Below, in pieces: positions 35,455 to 47,889 of a DNA stretch of 64,000 bases. The DNA lies in assembly GCA_905331475.1 (NCBI GenBank), contig CAJNYU010001693.1, forward strand, positions 1 to 64,000, in the 5' to 3' direction. How positions within the stretch are numbered: the first letter of the stretch is position 1; each line of letters opens with the position of its first letter. Below the pieces are notes generated by a model. That model saw only the letters and a program-made list of their open reading frames with translations, searched no databases and was not told where the DNA came from. The DNA comes from Rotaria socialis. Taxonomy: Eukaryota > Rotifera > Eurotatoria > Philodinida > Philodinidae. The position numbers and the translations under genes were made by a program.

Positions 35455-38400
35455 CTACGATACAGTTTGTAAATGTCCACGCAAAAGAGGCTTTAATTTG
35501 TCTTTTAAATCGCTTGACGATGATGCATAAGCATTAATTATTAGTGGAATATGACATGTCAACACTCGACCGTACCATACACCCGATGGATAAATAATTA
35601 CATTGCCAGCAAATTTATGCCCGCCTAGATATAAATAATAAGATTTTCATTGTAATGTTTATTATGAAAATAGGAAATGAATAGTTGACGGAGAGTTATA
35701 AGCTTACCGACATGACTTATTTTCAAGCAAGTAACATCATCAGTGCGATTTGTTGCACGAACAAATTTTTCTATTTCGCCAACTAAAATTGGTCCAATGA
35801 CACCTAAAAGTAGACAAAAAAAAGAATAGATAATTAAATTTTTTAAATTGATGTAAATAAATCGGAAATATTAATTAAGAAACTCCTACGGGAAAACTAT
35901 ATTAGCAGGAAACATGACGAGTTTTGTAATAGGCTTGAACGTCATTAATATCTGCCTCTAGCATGTAAAAAAATAATGCCTATAGAAGATAATCTTTTCA
36001 ATATGCATTTGTAGTTTTAAGTCAGAATTCTATATTAACGACTATAGAATACTGGCAAACATTTTCTTTTCTTCTTTTGTATTGGTACCTATACTTGTCT
36101 TGGCAATCCCGAAAGAACTGTATATATTCTTTTTTCTCACTGTATAACAGTCCAATAGATTTGTTTATTAGTTTTGTCTACACAGTAATAACTACAATAA
36201 CGATATAAGAGATTGATGCCGTCTTAATTCTGTTCTTGCGTGTTCAAGCTTGTTTCCCGCTGAAATCCATCAACGAAGATTAAAGTTCACATTATTATAG
36301 ATTATTTAACAATATTATATCATAATTTGATATTCATCAGATACTGACATTATTAATTCACTATAAAATTAATCGTTTTTTTTCATTATGCTACCCTTTA
36401 TGTCTTAAGGAAAATATATAAATAGATGTATATTACATTTTCATAATGAGTAACTATTTGATAGGATATGATGTCCATTGAGCGAAGCAAAAGCGCGAAA
36501 ATTATAACAGCGAAAAACATCTTCAGCGAATATCTCTGTGCTCAAAAATTTTCGCTAAAATTGTTTTCGCTGATTTGCCCCCATACCCTTTCAAGGGGTG
36601 CCATTCATTGATATTCAGCTCCTTTTGAACTAGTCGTTCGTCTACTAAGGGCTTTTTTTTTACCTATGCCTACTATGTGACTACCTGCACAATATCTGAG
36701 CATTTTCATGCACAAAATACTAACTACAAATGATTTCTAGTATGATTTTCCAGTTCATGAAAGGTACTCGAACAAATTGTTTGAAGGCTGTCCATAGGAG
36801 GCATTGCACGTAAGCCACGACCGTTTTCAGTAGAACCTGGCTCAATCAATCTCACGGATCCGACTGATATTTTTACAATAGATGCCTACATTCAAGCTAG
36901 GAATAAGACCTAAAATTGCAGCTCAAACAGATGAACCGTTCTCGAGATATATGACTTCAAAGTATGGGTACTCGATCAAAATTAGACGTTTTCTTATTGC
37001 AGTACTTTTCAGCATATTTTCATTTTCTCTCAATTTATAAGAGATATCACTGAGATTTTTTTCACCAAAGATAGTATCGATTACGGGCTATCTTTTCATA
37101 GCCATAGAAGTACTACATTCAGGAATAATTTTTGATTGACACCATATTTGATTTTCAGAAAGTATGCCCACGTATTTTGGGCAACGTAGTCGAACCAGTG
37201 AGATCGTATCCACTGAAAGTAATCTCATACGAAAGAGCACATCAAAACGCATCGAGTGATGTTTTCAAAAGTTTGCCAAATTAAATTTTGGCTTAGAAAA
37301 AATCTTAACGTTTTCATTAAAAATTTCCATCTGTTAAAAATTGATTTATCCGATATTTTGATTGTTTCATCACGAACAACTAGCGTTTTCGAGAAACTAG
37401 CTTCATAGTTTGATAGTACTTAAGATTCTCTACACATTCATATACGAACATATTGTGTTGCATCCTTTCGTTAAAAAATTCTAGTACAATGATGATGTTT
37501 TTCTCCTCAAATTCTTCCAATTAGAATTTCTGTATTCTTTTTTTTTCAGTTTCTGATTCCTATTTGAATCAAAAACACAAATTACCTCAAAATCAAATGC
37601 ATACCGTAATATAGCGTGAAATATTCTATCATTTTACACACTAGAAACTGAATTGTGATACATTAAAAAGCTAGAACGAGAAATTTATAAAACTATCAAA
37701 AACGGCAATAAATAACTAAAATTTTTTATTAATGATTAATTTTTTGAAACCTTGATAGATGCTGATGTTTCTGGAGCCGTTCATCTTCTCTATCGTGACC
37801 TAATCAAATGAGCAATTTATTTATATTGCTTCTGTCACGACTCTTCTCGGTTTGGATTTCATTGAAATCGACGGCAGAAAAAGGGTTCAATGCTTAACCT
37901 GTTGATTCTTAAAGTCCTCTCATTGCCTGCATTTCCATGCGATGGATTGTACAAAGACGATCACCGTATGGAAATTATTCAAAATGTTGAATCGAATGAA
38001 ATTGTGCAACACGATTGTAAGATGATGATTTTCTTTATCTCTTCTTAACTATGTGGAAAGAATCATTAGGGTCTATGTATAAGCAATGACCAGTGTCACT
38101 TCATCTTATATCAAATCGATATCTATAGAAGCAACCTAAAACATTCATAGATAGTAAAAATAAATGGCACGAAAACTTGAATTTTATTATGACGTTTCAA
38201 GAGAAATGAAGACGCTGACACCTTATTTTTTGCGAGAAAGGCGTTTCTAATATCAATAAACGGTGCTGATCGATCAAGAATTAAACTGCATTCAAAAATT
38301 TCATATCATCCTTAGTTTAATCTGTGAATAACACGAATTTGTACTTAACAAGGCACCATACTATTCTTTAAATTAATTAATTATACAGCGTCCGACAATC

Positions 38401-41400
38401 AATTGTTAAAGCCAGAAGAAATACTATACAAAAAAGGCTCGGTGGAGGATGCATTATTATATCTACTTTGAGATGTGTAGAAACTACAAGAACCTATATT
38501 TTTTCATGTAGAGAACATTCACTCGATAGATACATCATGCGTTCGTCAATAGGCGTATTTATTCTATAGATTTAAAAATAAGCAGATGCCAACAGAATCT
38601 CGTGAATAAAACTGACTCCATCGTTAAAAGATAATAAGATGTTAATTGAGACCTTGTCCTACGAAGTAAGTGATACAAATTTAGAATTACAAAAACCGCA
38701 TTTTCAATTATATTAGCTGAAATATTTGAAATATTCAAAGTTTGAGCACAAATAGCCTATTAATCTTAAAGCAACGGTTTCTTCAACATCGATTAAAAGT
38801 AAAACATATTACCGGACGTCCGCTTCAACTGACAAATCAAAAGAACGTACGTTAAGTGAGCACAATATTCTAATAATTCCAGTCTCGATTTGCTCTCTGA
38901 TCTGTGTTGGGTCTACAATAGGTCGTGTTCGATAGAGAATTTCTCCCGCTAGCGAGTAGGAATAAATTCGGGAGAGGGGCATGTTATATCGGGGCAGAAA
39001 ATGGGGGTTTATTCAAGAAATACACACTTTCCCTATTGCACAGATAATACATAAACACTATTTTCAGTCCGAATTCCCTTTGAGACCTGTGTTGGATCTG
39101 AAACTGTCTTTATTCGATATAGAATTTCATTTCCTACCGCACAGTATCATTTTACATGCAATCATCAGACAAAAAAATGATGAGTTTGGTGGATACCTGG
39201 GCGTAGGGGCGAGTCATTAACATTAATATTTAATTAATGTTAATTTTTTCTGAGAAAAACTTAATTCATTAATATTAATGTTAATGTTTTCACCAAAATA
39301 GTAGATAATCTTTCCTTAGAAAAATCTAATTCACTAATATGAATAATTCATGTTTTCATGAAAACATTAACAATTAATAGACATTAATTAATGAAAGTCA
39401 TTAATTAAGTTCCGTTAAAACAATGGCCCACCCCTACCTGGGCGTGTATATATATCTGAGTATGACCGTGGATGAGACCGGCTCATCTTGGGAATGAAAA
39501 AGTAATGCCCACAAATTTTGCAATAAGTCGGAAAGTATGGTAAATAATCAATGGTGACCGCACATCTCACCGCACTCACAACCATATATATCCACATTCA
39601 GGTATCCACCCGACTCATAATTTTTGTCTGATGATCCCATCTAAAATGATATCATACGGTTGAAAATGAAATTCTACATCGGCTAATAACATCTTTAGAT
39701 CCAAAACAGGTCTCAAAACGAATTCGAGATGATAATAGTTTTAATGTATTAGGAGTTCAATGGGGAAACATGAGTATTTCTTGAATCAATCCCATTTTCT
39801 GCCCTATGACCTGCATTGAATTTAATTCCCGATCTATATAGGAGGAAATTCTCCGTTCAATACAACCTGAAATAGACCCAACACACGTCACAGACCGAAT
39901 CTTGACTCGAATAACTCCAATATCATGTTACCTTTATTGGCCTCAAAACAATATTCAACATTCTTAATATAAACAATAGTTATTTAAAGACAAATGCTTC
40001 CCAGTACGGCGCGATACAGTTTTATAGCAGATTTTTAACATACTTCTCTCATGTTTCTATCTCATTCTGTTGTATCTACATATCGCTAACTTTTTCATCT
40101 TTGTGAAGAAATCGATATATTTTAATTCTGAATATGATTATGCGATTGAAGATACTCAACAATTGATATCTTGCATCACACTGATCGAATTTGTCTGAAA
40201 TATTTGTGTATGCTATTTGCATTTCTGCGCCGAGAAATTTGCCTTAGTCGATATTTTTAATGTATCACAATTCAGTTTCTAGTGTGTAAAATGATAGAAT
40301 ATTTCACGCTATATTACGGTATGCATTTGATTTTGAGGTAATTTGTGTTTTTGATTCAAATAGGAATCAGAAACTGAAAAAAAAAGAATACAGAAATTCT
40401 AATTGGAAGAATTTGAGGAGAAAAACATCATCATTGTACTAGAATTTTTTAACGAAAGGATGCAACACAATATGTTCGTATATGAATGTGTAGAGAATCT
40501 TAAGTACTATCAAACTATGAAGCTAGTATCTCGAAAACGCTAGTTGTTCGTGATGAAACAATCAAAATATCGGATAAATCAATTTTTAACAGATGGAAAT
40601 TTTTAATGAAAACGTTAAGATTTTTTCTAAGCCAAAATTTAATTTGGCAAACTTTTGAAAACATCACTCGATGCGTTTTGATGTGCTCTTTCGTATGAGA
40701 TTACTTTCAGTGGATACGATCTCACTGGTTCGACTACGTTGCCCAAAATACGTGGGCATACTTTCTGAAAATCAAATATGGTGTCAATCAAAAATTATTC
40801 CTGAATGTAGTACTTCTATGGCTATGAAAAGATAGCCCGTAATCGATACTATCTTTGGTGAAAAAAATCTCAGTGATATCTCTTATGACTTGAGAGAAAA
40901 TGAAAATATGCTGAAAAGTACTGCAATAAGAAAACGTCTAATTTTGATCGAGTACCCATACTTTGAAGTCATATATCTCGAGAACGGTTCATCTGTTTGA
41001 GCTGCAATTTTAGGTCTTATTCCTAGCTTGAATGTAGGCATCTATTGTAAAAATATCAGTCGGATCCGTGAGATTGATTGAGCCAGGTTCTACTGAAAAC
41101 GGTCGTGGCTTACGTGCAATGCCTGATAGCTGATTCAGACTAGACTATGCAGAGAATATAATCACATAGGCTAAGGAAATTTCATAATGGCCATATACTA
41201 TTCTACATTCTCATAATAAAAATCCAGAATTTGAATGTCGCAGGCTTGTTTTATTATCTATTAAAATTAATATAATATACCGCATCGTTGATCACGTTGA
41301 TAATGACAACAAACAAGTATCCACAGGCCATGTAGCCTTTCAAATTTAATATTATCATAAGAAACAGATAAATCCGAATTTTGTTGGAGTTGTTCTTCAA

Positions 41401-41835
41401 TAGATTTTGTTTTATCTTTTATTTTAACAATCGATTGATCGTTAACAAATATTTTTTGAACCAAATCTTTTATTTGATTTACATGAACATTTTTTAGTTT
41501 AATTTGATCTGGAAATAAATACCAGTCAGCTGTTTGTTCTGAATGAATTTTTGAATCTATCGATGCTGATGTTAATTTAATTGGATAGCCAATAGCATCT
41601 TTATTTTCTAGTAGAACTTTATTTAATTCTTTAATATAATTTCCTTGTAAATCTTTAACATCTTTTGGCCATTGCGATGGTTGAATTGATTGACCAATAC
41701 ATAAATGACGATGATGTTTTTCAACTGAATTACTCATATTAGTTTGATCAATCTTTTTAAGTATTTCTTGTGGATAAGAAACATGTTTTCTACAAGGCAT
41801 TTCACAACCTGTACACGGATCAAGATGAGTGGCAT
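35455..41835 (-). CDS. Apd1/Aim32-like sucrase-ferredoxin family [2Fe-2S] protein (5' exon not found)
   Basis: Three exons joined in phase: 41281-41835, 35708-35803 and 35455-35624, at least 272 residues. The first identified exon begins mid-codon (ATHLDPCTGCEMPC), so a short upstream exon is missing. It continues with KKIDQTNMSNSVEKHHRHL, GYPIKLTSASID and WYLFPDQIKL. Cluster-ligand motifs seen: C-CHYQRDQR-C, giving the C-x8-C spacing, and HVGGH, two His separated by three residues. These match the bis-histidinyl [2Fe-2S] site described for yeast Apd1 and Aim32, with a thioredoxin-like ferredoxin fold. The C-x8-C and HVGGH are on separate exons, and the RCG|VIGPILV joint spans a 5477-bp intron filled by palindromic elements (36799-41124). 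All other coding features look intact, so the gene probably still works if this intron is removed. Function in animals is unclear; redox or iron-sulfur roles are inferred from the family. Confidence 0.85.
38872..39926. repeat. Inner, older inverted repeat
   Basis: Arms of about 326 bp, 38872-39197 and 39601-39926, are inverted copies of each other but with clear divergence, roughly one difference in four to five bases by eye. Shared blocks include TGTGTTGGGTCT, GGGCAGAAAATGGG, TTCAAGAAATAC and ATCATCAGACAAAAA. Its centre (about 39400) is not the centre of the 870-bp palindrome (38962), so the two are independent structures. Confidence 0.75.
39204..39436. mobile_element. hAT-type MITE with 8-bp target-site duplication
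   Basis: A 233-bp AT-rich insert begins TAGGGGCGAGTC and ends GGCCCACCCCTA, terminal inverted repeats of hAT style. It is flanked on both sides by the identical octamer CCTGGGCG (39196-39203 and 39437-39444), the duplication size made by hAT transposases. The interior is made of TTAAT/ATTAA-rich palindromic sequence with no coding frame. It interrupts the inner inverted repeat, so it inserted last. Confidence 0.85.
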
Positions 41836-43735
41836 CTAGAAAAAAAAGTAACTTCAGCCTTATGCAAATCGAGCAATTTATTTTTGAAAATACCACTTGT
41901 TGAATTTCTTATTAAATTTGGTAATCTTTTTTCTTTATTAGAATTTATAAGAAATAATCGAAAGTAGGAAAGCATCAATCTAGAAATTAATTAGAAAATG
42001 TTATTTTTAGTAATCATAATCTTCTTATGTTTGTCAATCTTGAGAGATTCAAATCAATATGATTCTTCCGTGAGGAAAATAAATTATTTTTATCAATCCT
42101 CATTATGATTATTTCGACACTATAGGGGAATTTTTAAGTCGCCTATTTAATCGAGTTTTTATCAAAAACGGTAATATTTAATTCTACAGATATTAAATAT
42201 ATTTTAATGATAAATGAGGTTCTTACATTAGACGTGCATATTCAAGTAGACCGTTTTTGTTTTAGTACATCATGCATCGTACGAAAAAGAAAGACTCTAT
42301 TGCTTGTTGTTGTTTAACATGCAAAGAACAAATAGTTAGCTTTTCTAAAATGCTTTGATGCATCGCTTATGAAATCAATAATACTATAGTTTTTGTTAGA
42401 TTCTACCCAGGAAGGGGTGCAGCGACCTAACTCTACCGAAAAAACAGATTCATTCATTAGTTCTTATTTTAGAAAAATGTATTATAGACGAGGACTTTGA
42501 ATAATCTAGTCATTAACTGTCGATGTTTTTTTCTGTTTCGCTAGTTCTCCAGGGTAGTACTGAACGTTCTTCATCCATAACCTCAACACAGCTTGTCTCT
42601 TACGTGATGAACAATGATAAATTCATACGAAACACGAATTCATTTTGTTTTATTGGATCATCTTTAAATATTCTAGGCATGCGTATAAGAGACTCGTCAA
42701 ACAGGAAGAAAATCGTGGCTATGGTTGAGTTTTTGTGAAGATTTTAACTAGCATGAATGTTAGGGACCCTACAGTTAGTTGTCCTTGTATTTCAGACCTA
42801 CAGTGGATTGTTTCATATTATCTTACGGCACTGTCCAATCAGTTCGAGCAAATAAATATTACTTTTTTAAATGATCAAATTTGAAATATCAGTTACACAT
42901 GCAGTCTAATATGTATGCTTTTTTTCACAGAGGATTTTTTATATGAAGACAAATTCCAAATCAAATTCTTTTTATTTACTATTGTTACAGTAGGCAAAAA
43001 TGACCATAATCTAACTAATATATTTTGACAAAAAATTTATTATATTATTTTGGTGAACTCAAGATCATTTGAATGCCTCATGCTGTTAGATAATATTGAC
43101 TACCGCTAATATTCCATCGACACTTGAGAACATATCTCGAAAAAAGATTATTTATTAAAAAAATACAAGTCAAGTCATTTCGTCAAGATATTGTGAAGTT
43201 AAATAAATCTTACTTTCTTGTTTGTTGTAACTATTTTAAGCTAACATTACTAAGTAAACAAATCTAGTATTATTCTGTATACGATTGATTTCATCTTGAA
43301 TAAATGATAATATACTTTTATCTTCCTCTGCATTGCCTTTGATAAAAACTCATGTTACATGTTGCTGAGAAATTCGCTCAACAATCTGAAGAATACATGA
43401 CCAAATAATGTTAATTTTTTTTCTGTCTCCTTCTATTGTCATTGCATAAAAATAACCGTATGAAATCATAAAAGAAAAAGAAAGCGAAGAAGAACAACAA
43501 TAGATATACACTACATTCAGGTTTCAAAAAACATGTCTATAAGTTTGTTTTTAGTCCATGAATGTAGAATAGAGATGAAATACACACAGATACATTTGTT
43601 TTTGCTTTTTTCCGAATATGCATATACATAGAGGAGACAATCCAGACACACACACACACACACACGCACACAAAGGCTCGAACAAATGAAAAGAAAAATT
43701 TACAATTTCGTTCAGTTTTGTTGTATTATTTTAAG
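41836..43735. other. Intergenic region
   Basis: 1.9 kb between the Apd1-like gene and the 3' end of the ZC3H18-like gene. The missing first exon of the Apd1-like gene should be here. I looked for an ATG followed by a phase-1 donor and did not find a convincing one. The open frame 42523-42738 has no similarity. A (CA)n tract lies at 43650-43671. Confidence 0.5.
43650..43672. repeat. (CA)n microsatellite
   Basis: Run of about 10 CA units downstream of the ZC3H18-like stop codon. Confidence 0.8.
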
Positions 43736-46084
43736 TCAAGATGATGTTTTTGTTGACCGTTGGATTATAAGTTTTTCTACTTCTTGAAGTTTTTTCAAAA
43801 TTTTTTGTTTTTCTTTCTTTTTACTAGAATCAGAGTTTTCTTCATTGTTGGCATCGCTTGATGGTTTCTGAGAATCTGTTGCAGTTAGTTTCGTTTTTTT
43901 TGCTGCATTGGTCGAACCTGTGGATGATGAATTATCACGGCGTTTCTATCGAACAAATAAATAGTCTTTGTAGAGTTAAGTTAAAAAAGAAATTCTGATT
44001 TACTTTAGCAGATGTCAACGATGAATCTTTAGTTTTTGAGGCTTCACGGTTCACAGAATCGTGTTTTGACTTAGTACTTGCATTTTTACTGCCACCACCA
44101 GATGATGAAGATAATTGTCGATTGATTGGTTTTGTTGAATGACTGCTACTACTACTGACTGTTGTTTTACCTCCACCAGATCCTAAGAAAATAAAATGCA
44201 ATATACAGCTTGTACTTTATTTGAGATAATCTTGGCGAGGATATGTTTTCAGAGAGACTTAAATTGCAAATGCTAATAGGAACAAATCTTCGTTTATTTT
44301 CTAAGAAATCTTAAGTACACGAAGGATAAAATTGCAGGAGATGTTAAACTACGATGAGTACGTTAGGTTTCATGTCGGTTCGTTCTCACCCATCTAAACT
44401 AGTATCTGCCCTACTGTTAATCCTTGATCATCAATGTGCCGATAAGCTATTTTTATCCTAATATTTATCTAAATAAAATATATACCCATAACTGAATATC
44501 GAGTAGCACGCATAGATCGGATTACGGTTATTTGAATCTACAGAATTAAGTGGTTCATTAACCTTATAAATTAATATTGCTTATACACATAAACTATGAA
44601 CTCATCTTATAGGAAATTATACCTGGTTTTGTTTTAATTCGTGTTTCATTCTCTGAACTTGAACTGCCCGATGATGAACTAGATGATCGATGGGTAATTC
44701 GATTAGCATCACTATCCGACGATGATGATGAACTTGTACTATCAGATCGACTAAATAGAAATAGAAGAATCATTTTATTATTCAATGTGTTATTGTTTTA
44801 CATACCTAATATTTTCTTTTTTTGTTGGTTTTTTAATATTTATATCCGAATCTTTTCCATATTGATCTTTTAAATGATTATTAGTCGAAGAACCAGTAGT
44901 AATACTACTTTTTTCAGCTTTTTTTAATGTATGACTTGAAATTTGTCGACCAGGAAGAAATTTATTTGTTGTTGTTGTTGCTGCTGCTGACGATGGTGAT
45001 ACTAATTTTTTATTACTATTTGACTTTTTTTCATTGCCATTTTTAACCATTCTAATTAAAAAACAAGAAAAATGTTTAAATGAAAAGAAATATGTAATTT
45101 CAAGGTATCTTTTTTTTCTTAAAAACAAAAACAAGCTAAAGTACTCGGATAATTTTGTCGTCGAATTTGGTTTTGTTGCACGTGTTACCGATGGTGAACG
45201 ACGTTTTGGTCTACTTCTTGACCTCGATCTAAAACCGTAACTCGAACGTGAAATCATAATGCAAATTTTTTAAAATTCAATTCATGCAGGTGCAAACGCG
45301 TAGTTTTTAGTATGAATTTAAACTTGCCTTGATCGACTTGACGATGAAGTTGAATGAGAACGTGAATGAGTTGATCGAGATGAACTGAATCGAGAATATC
45401 AATTTCCGATAGGGCACGTACTTGAGAGAAAAATTACCTTGAAGATGTACCGGATGATGACGATGAATAGGATGGCTCTCGAACACCACCTGATGGACGA
45501 CGATTACTACCACCACCACCAGCACCGGCACCACCTGCATGATTTCTTGATCTAAAAAATTTTGAATTATAGAGAATTCTTCTGATAATGAAATCAATTT
45601 TTAGAAGAAGCCGAGCTGCGAGTGGACATTCACGATGATTCACAGTTCTCAATCATTGTTTTAAATTTCACTGTCTTGACAGCCTTTGACTAATGGTTTT
45701 CAAATATTAGTCTGAAACTTTTCATTTCATAACTAAATAAATCTTTCTTAAATACCTGTCCCATGGATCATGCCAATCATCTCCACGTCGACCACTATAT
45801 GGATTGAAATGTGATTGTACATCATTATTATGATGTGAACCGGATGCATACTGTTGTTGAGATAAATTTCGTTTAAAAGAGGATGAATCATCTTTTTTCA
45901 ATGTTGCTTTGCTAATGAAAGAGAAAAAAACAAATATTTATTATGAATATGTTGACTCGTAAAAAGATTTCTTACTTGTGCTTTGTTGAAAGATTTTCTT
46001 TTCTATTTCTATTATCATTTCGAGAATCTGTATAATCATCTGCATGACGCGAACGACGATCAGAATGATCATTAGGTGGTAATG

Positions 46085-46117
<33 letters not shown>

Positions 46118-47889
46118 GAGAATTATTATTCGTTCGATGATGATTATTATAATGAGAATTACCAGATGTATTTGGATAGTTATATGCATGATACCGATCG
46201 TGATAACCACGTTGATCAGGATAATTAGTTCCCGATAAATTATTCAGATCATAATCCATTGGAGATGGTCTGGAAAAGAAACGATTACCTATTAATGTAT
46301 GAAACACTCATAGGAAATATTTTACCGGTCAATATTTAAAACATTATCGTCACCATCTTTTTCATCAAGTGCATCTCGAATCGTTAAATTGAATTTTTTA
46401 TCATTAAAATCTTTATCTTGTTGTTTACGTCGCATCGATTGTTCACGAAGCTGAGCACAAGAAAATGATCAATATGAAAGCACAAAACGTATTTCAATAC
46501 ATACTGTTTTAGCTGAACGTAATCCACGTTCCCATGCTGATTCAGTACCCGTTGGTGGTACTAATGGTAAACCAGCGGATTGTGTTGGACCACGCAGAGC
46601 TGGATTCGGAAAAAATTGAGATGCCTAAATAAAGAATGACTATCTAGAAATGTGTCTTGCTCATTGAAATATTGATACGTTAACTTAAATAAGCTAAGAA
46701 CTGTTTCTAACAGTGTGCGCCAATGTACTGTAACTACTGAATCTAAATAATCGAATTGCAAACAAATGCACTTATGTTGAGATTTCAGCTAGAAAATGAA
46801 CTCTCTACTCATTGAATAGAACATTCATGACTCAATAAACAAATTTATCACTAGTGATGAAAACCACTATATTCTCACGCGACTTTTCCCTTGTGAGTTG
46901 ATAGTCAATTAGCTGACACTATACATCCCTTAGATTAATTTTCAATTCCATTCCCTTTATGAACAAAACAAAAAAAGACTCCTCCGTACAGCAGCTGCAG
47001 TTTGTGGTGAGATCCAAGTGCTAGCCGCTATGGGTGTAGGTATAGGGACAATAGCTGATGTTGGCGATACGACTTCATTGCTAGTTGCTGCTAAAGCATC
47101 AACCGATAATCCAGTGGAATCTAAACAGCAACATATATATTTATAGAAAGAACAATTGTTAATGTTTTTCATTTTTACTTTTGGTTGATTCATTATTTGG
47201 ATGAATAAATTTGCAATTAGGTCCCCAATGGCAACGACCTTGAAGAAAAAATCGACATTGAACTTTAGCTTGTGGCGATGATGGTATAGCGCTATTTATT
47301 CGATTACGATTTTGTTCTGATGATTGATCATCAGATAATGATGTTCGTTGTTTTGATGTACTTGGATCATGAATTTCGCCATCTTCTAAATCGGCTTCGT
47401 CCTTTAAAAAGAAATTAAAAGATTCAGAAATTTAAAAGATGACGTTTAACTTACTAATTCTCCTTCGTCACTTGCTGTTGCTGCTGCCATTGGAGCATCA
47501 TTTTCTGATGAATTAATAATATTATTATTATTTATTTCTTGTGGTTTATTTAACATTTCAACTTCTTCATCCTATAAAATAGTGAATAATGTCTTTCACT
47601 AATTTTTAAAAAAATCTTATATTTTTACTTGAATATTCTCTGATGTTTTTGTATCAACAATTATATGTTTCACCGGATTATCATTTTGTTCTACTTCTTG
47701 ACCATCTTCTAATTTACCTGGTGAATGATTGTCATCAATATCTTCATAATCTAAATTTTCCGGATCATTTATGTCAGTATTAGTTGGCATTGCCAGTGAA
47801 CGGCCACGTTCCTTCATACGTAATTTGGCTGTATTGGATCCTTTTGATATTGATTGATTTCCTTCATCAGTTGTATTTTCCGTATCCAT
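43736..47889 (-). CDS. ZC3H18: ZC3H18-like CCCH zinc-finger, Ser/Arg-rich RNA-processing factor
   Basis: Fifteen exons: 47629-47889, 47455-47571, 47179-47401, 46990-47120, 46505-46624, 46326-46450, 45976-46269, 45756-45911, 45438-45551, 45328-45384, 45145-45228, 44806-45051, 44623-44750, 44004-44182 and 43736-43945, giving about 814 residues with all phases consistent. The acidic N-terminus is typical of the family. One CCCH finger (CRFFLQGRCHWGPNCKFIH, about residues 170-188) matches ZC3H18. It is followed by the hallmark ESAWERGLRSAK near 272-283. A long low-complexity Ser/Arg/Asn region follows, with a run of ten Asn and several RS-type stretches, then a C-terminal helix KKLQEVEKLIIQR resembling the ZC3H18 end. 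In animals ZC3H18 links the nuclear cap-binding complex to the exosome-targeting (NEXT) machinery. The intron after 45328 has a GC donor (AG|GCAAGT). Confidence 0.86.
46085..46117 (-). repeat. (AAT)n codon repeat encoding ten Asn
   Basis: A pure trinucleotide run in a ZC3H18-like exon, translated as poly-Asn. It is in frame and likely length-variable between individuals. Confidence 0.85.

Larger units (their letters stand above)
36799..41124. mobile_element. Large composite palindrome with 870-bp inverted arms
   Basis: The left arm 36799-37668 and right arm 40255-41124 are reverse complements of exactly equal length (870 bp), with only scattered substitutions seen (for example TCTCAATTTATAAG versus the mirrored TCTCAAGTCATAAG). 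The outer ends read AGGCATTGCACGTAAGCC / GGCTTACGTGCAATGCCT. The spacer 37669-40254 contains another, older inverted repeat and a hAT-type MITE. No transposase frame and no clear target-site duplication were found. It lies entirely within one intron of the Apd1-like gene. Either a non-autonomous long-TIR element or two opposite insertions of one repeat family are possible. Confidence 0.85.

Noticed and set aside
36480..36590. GCGAAAA-rich imperfect inverted repeat
   Set aside because: Arms match only in short blocks; too weak to call an element with borders.
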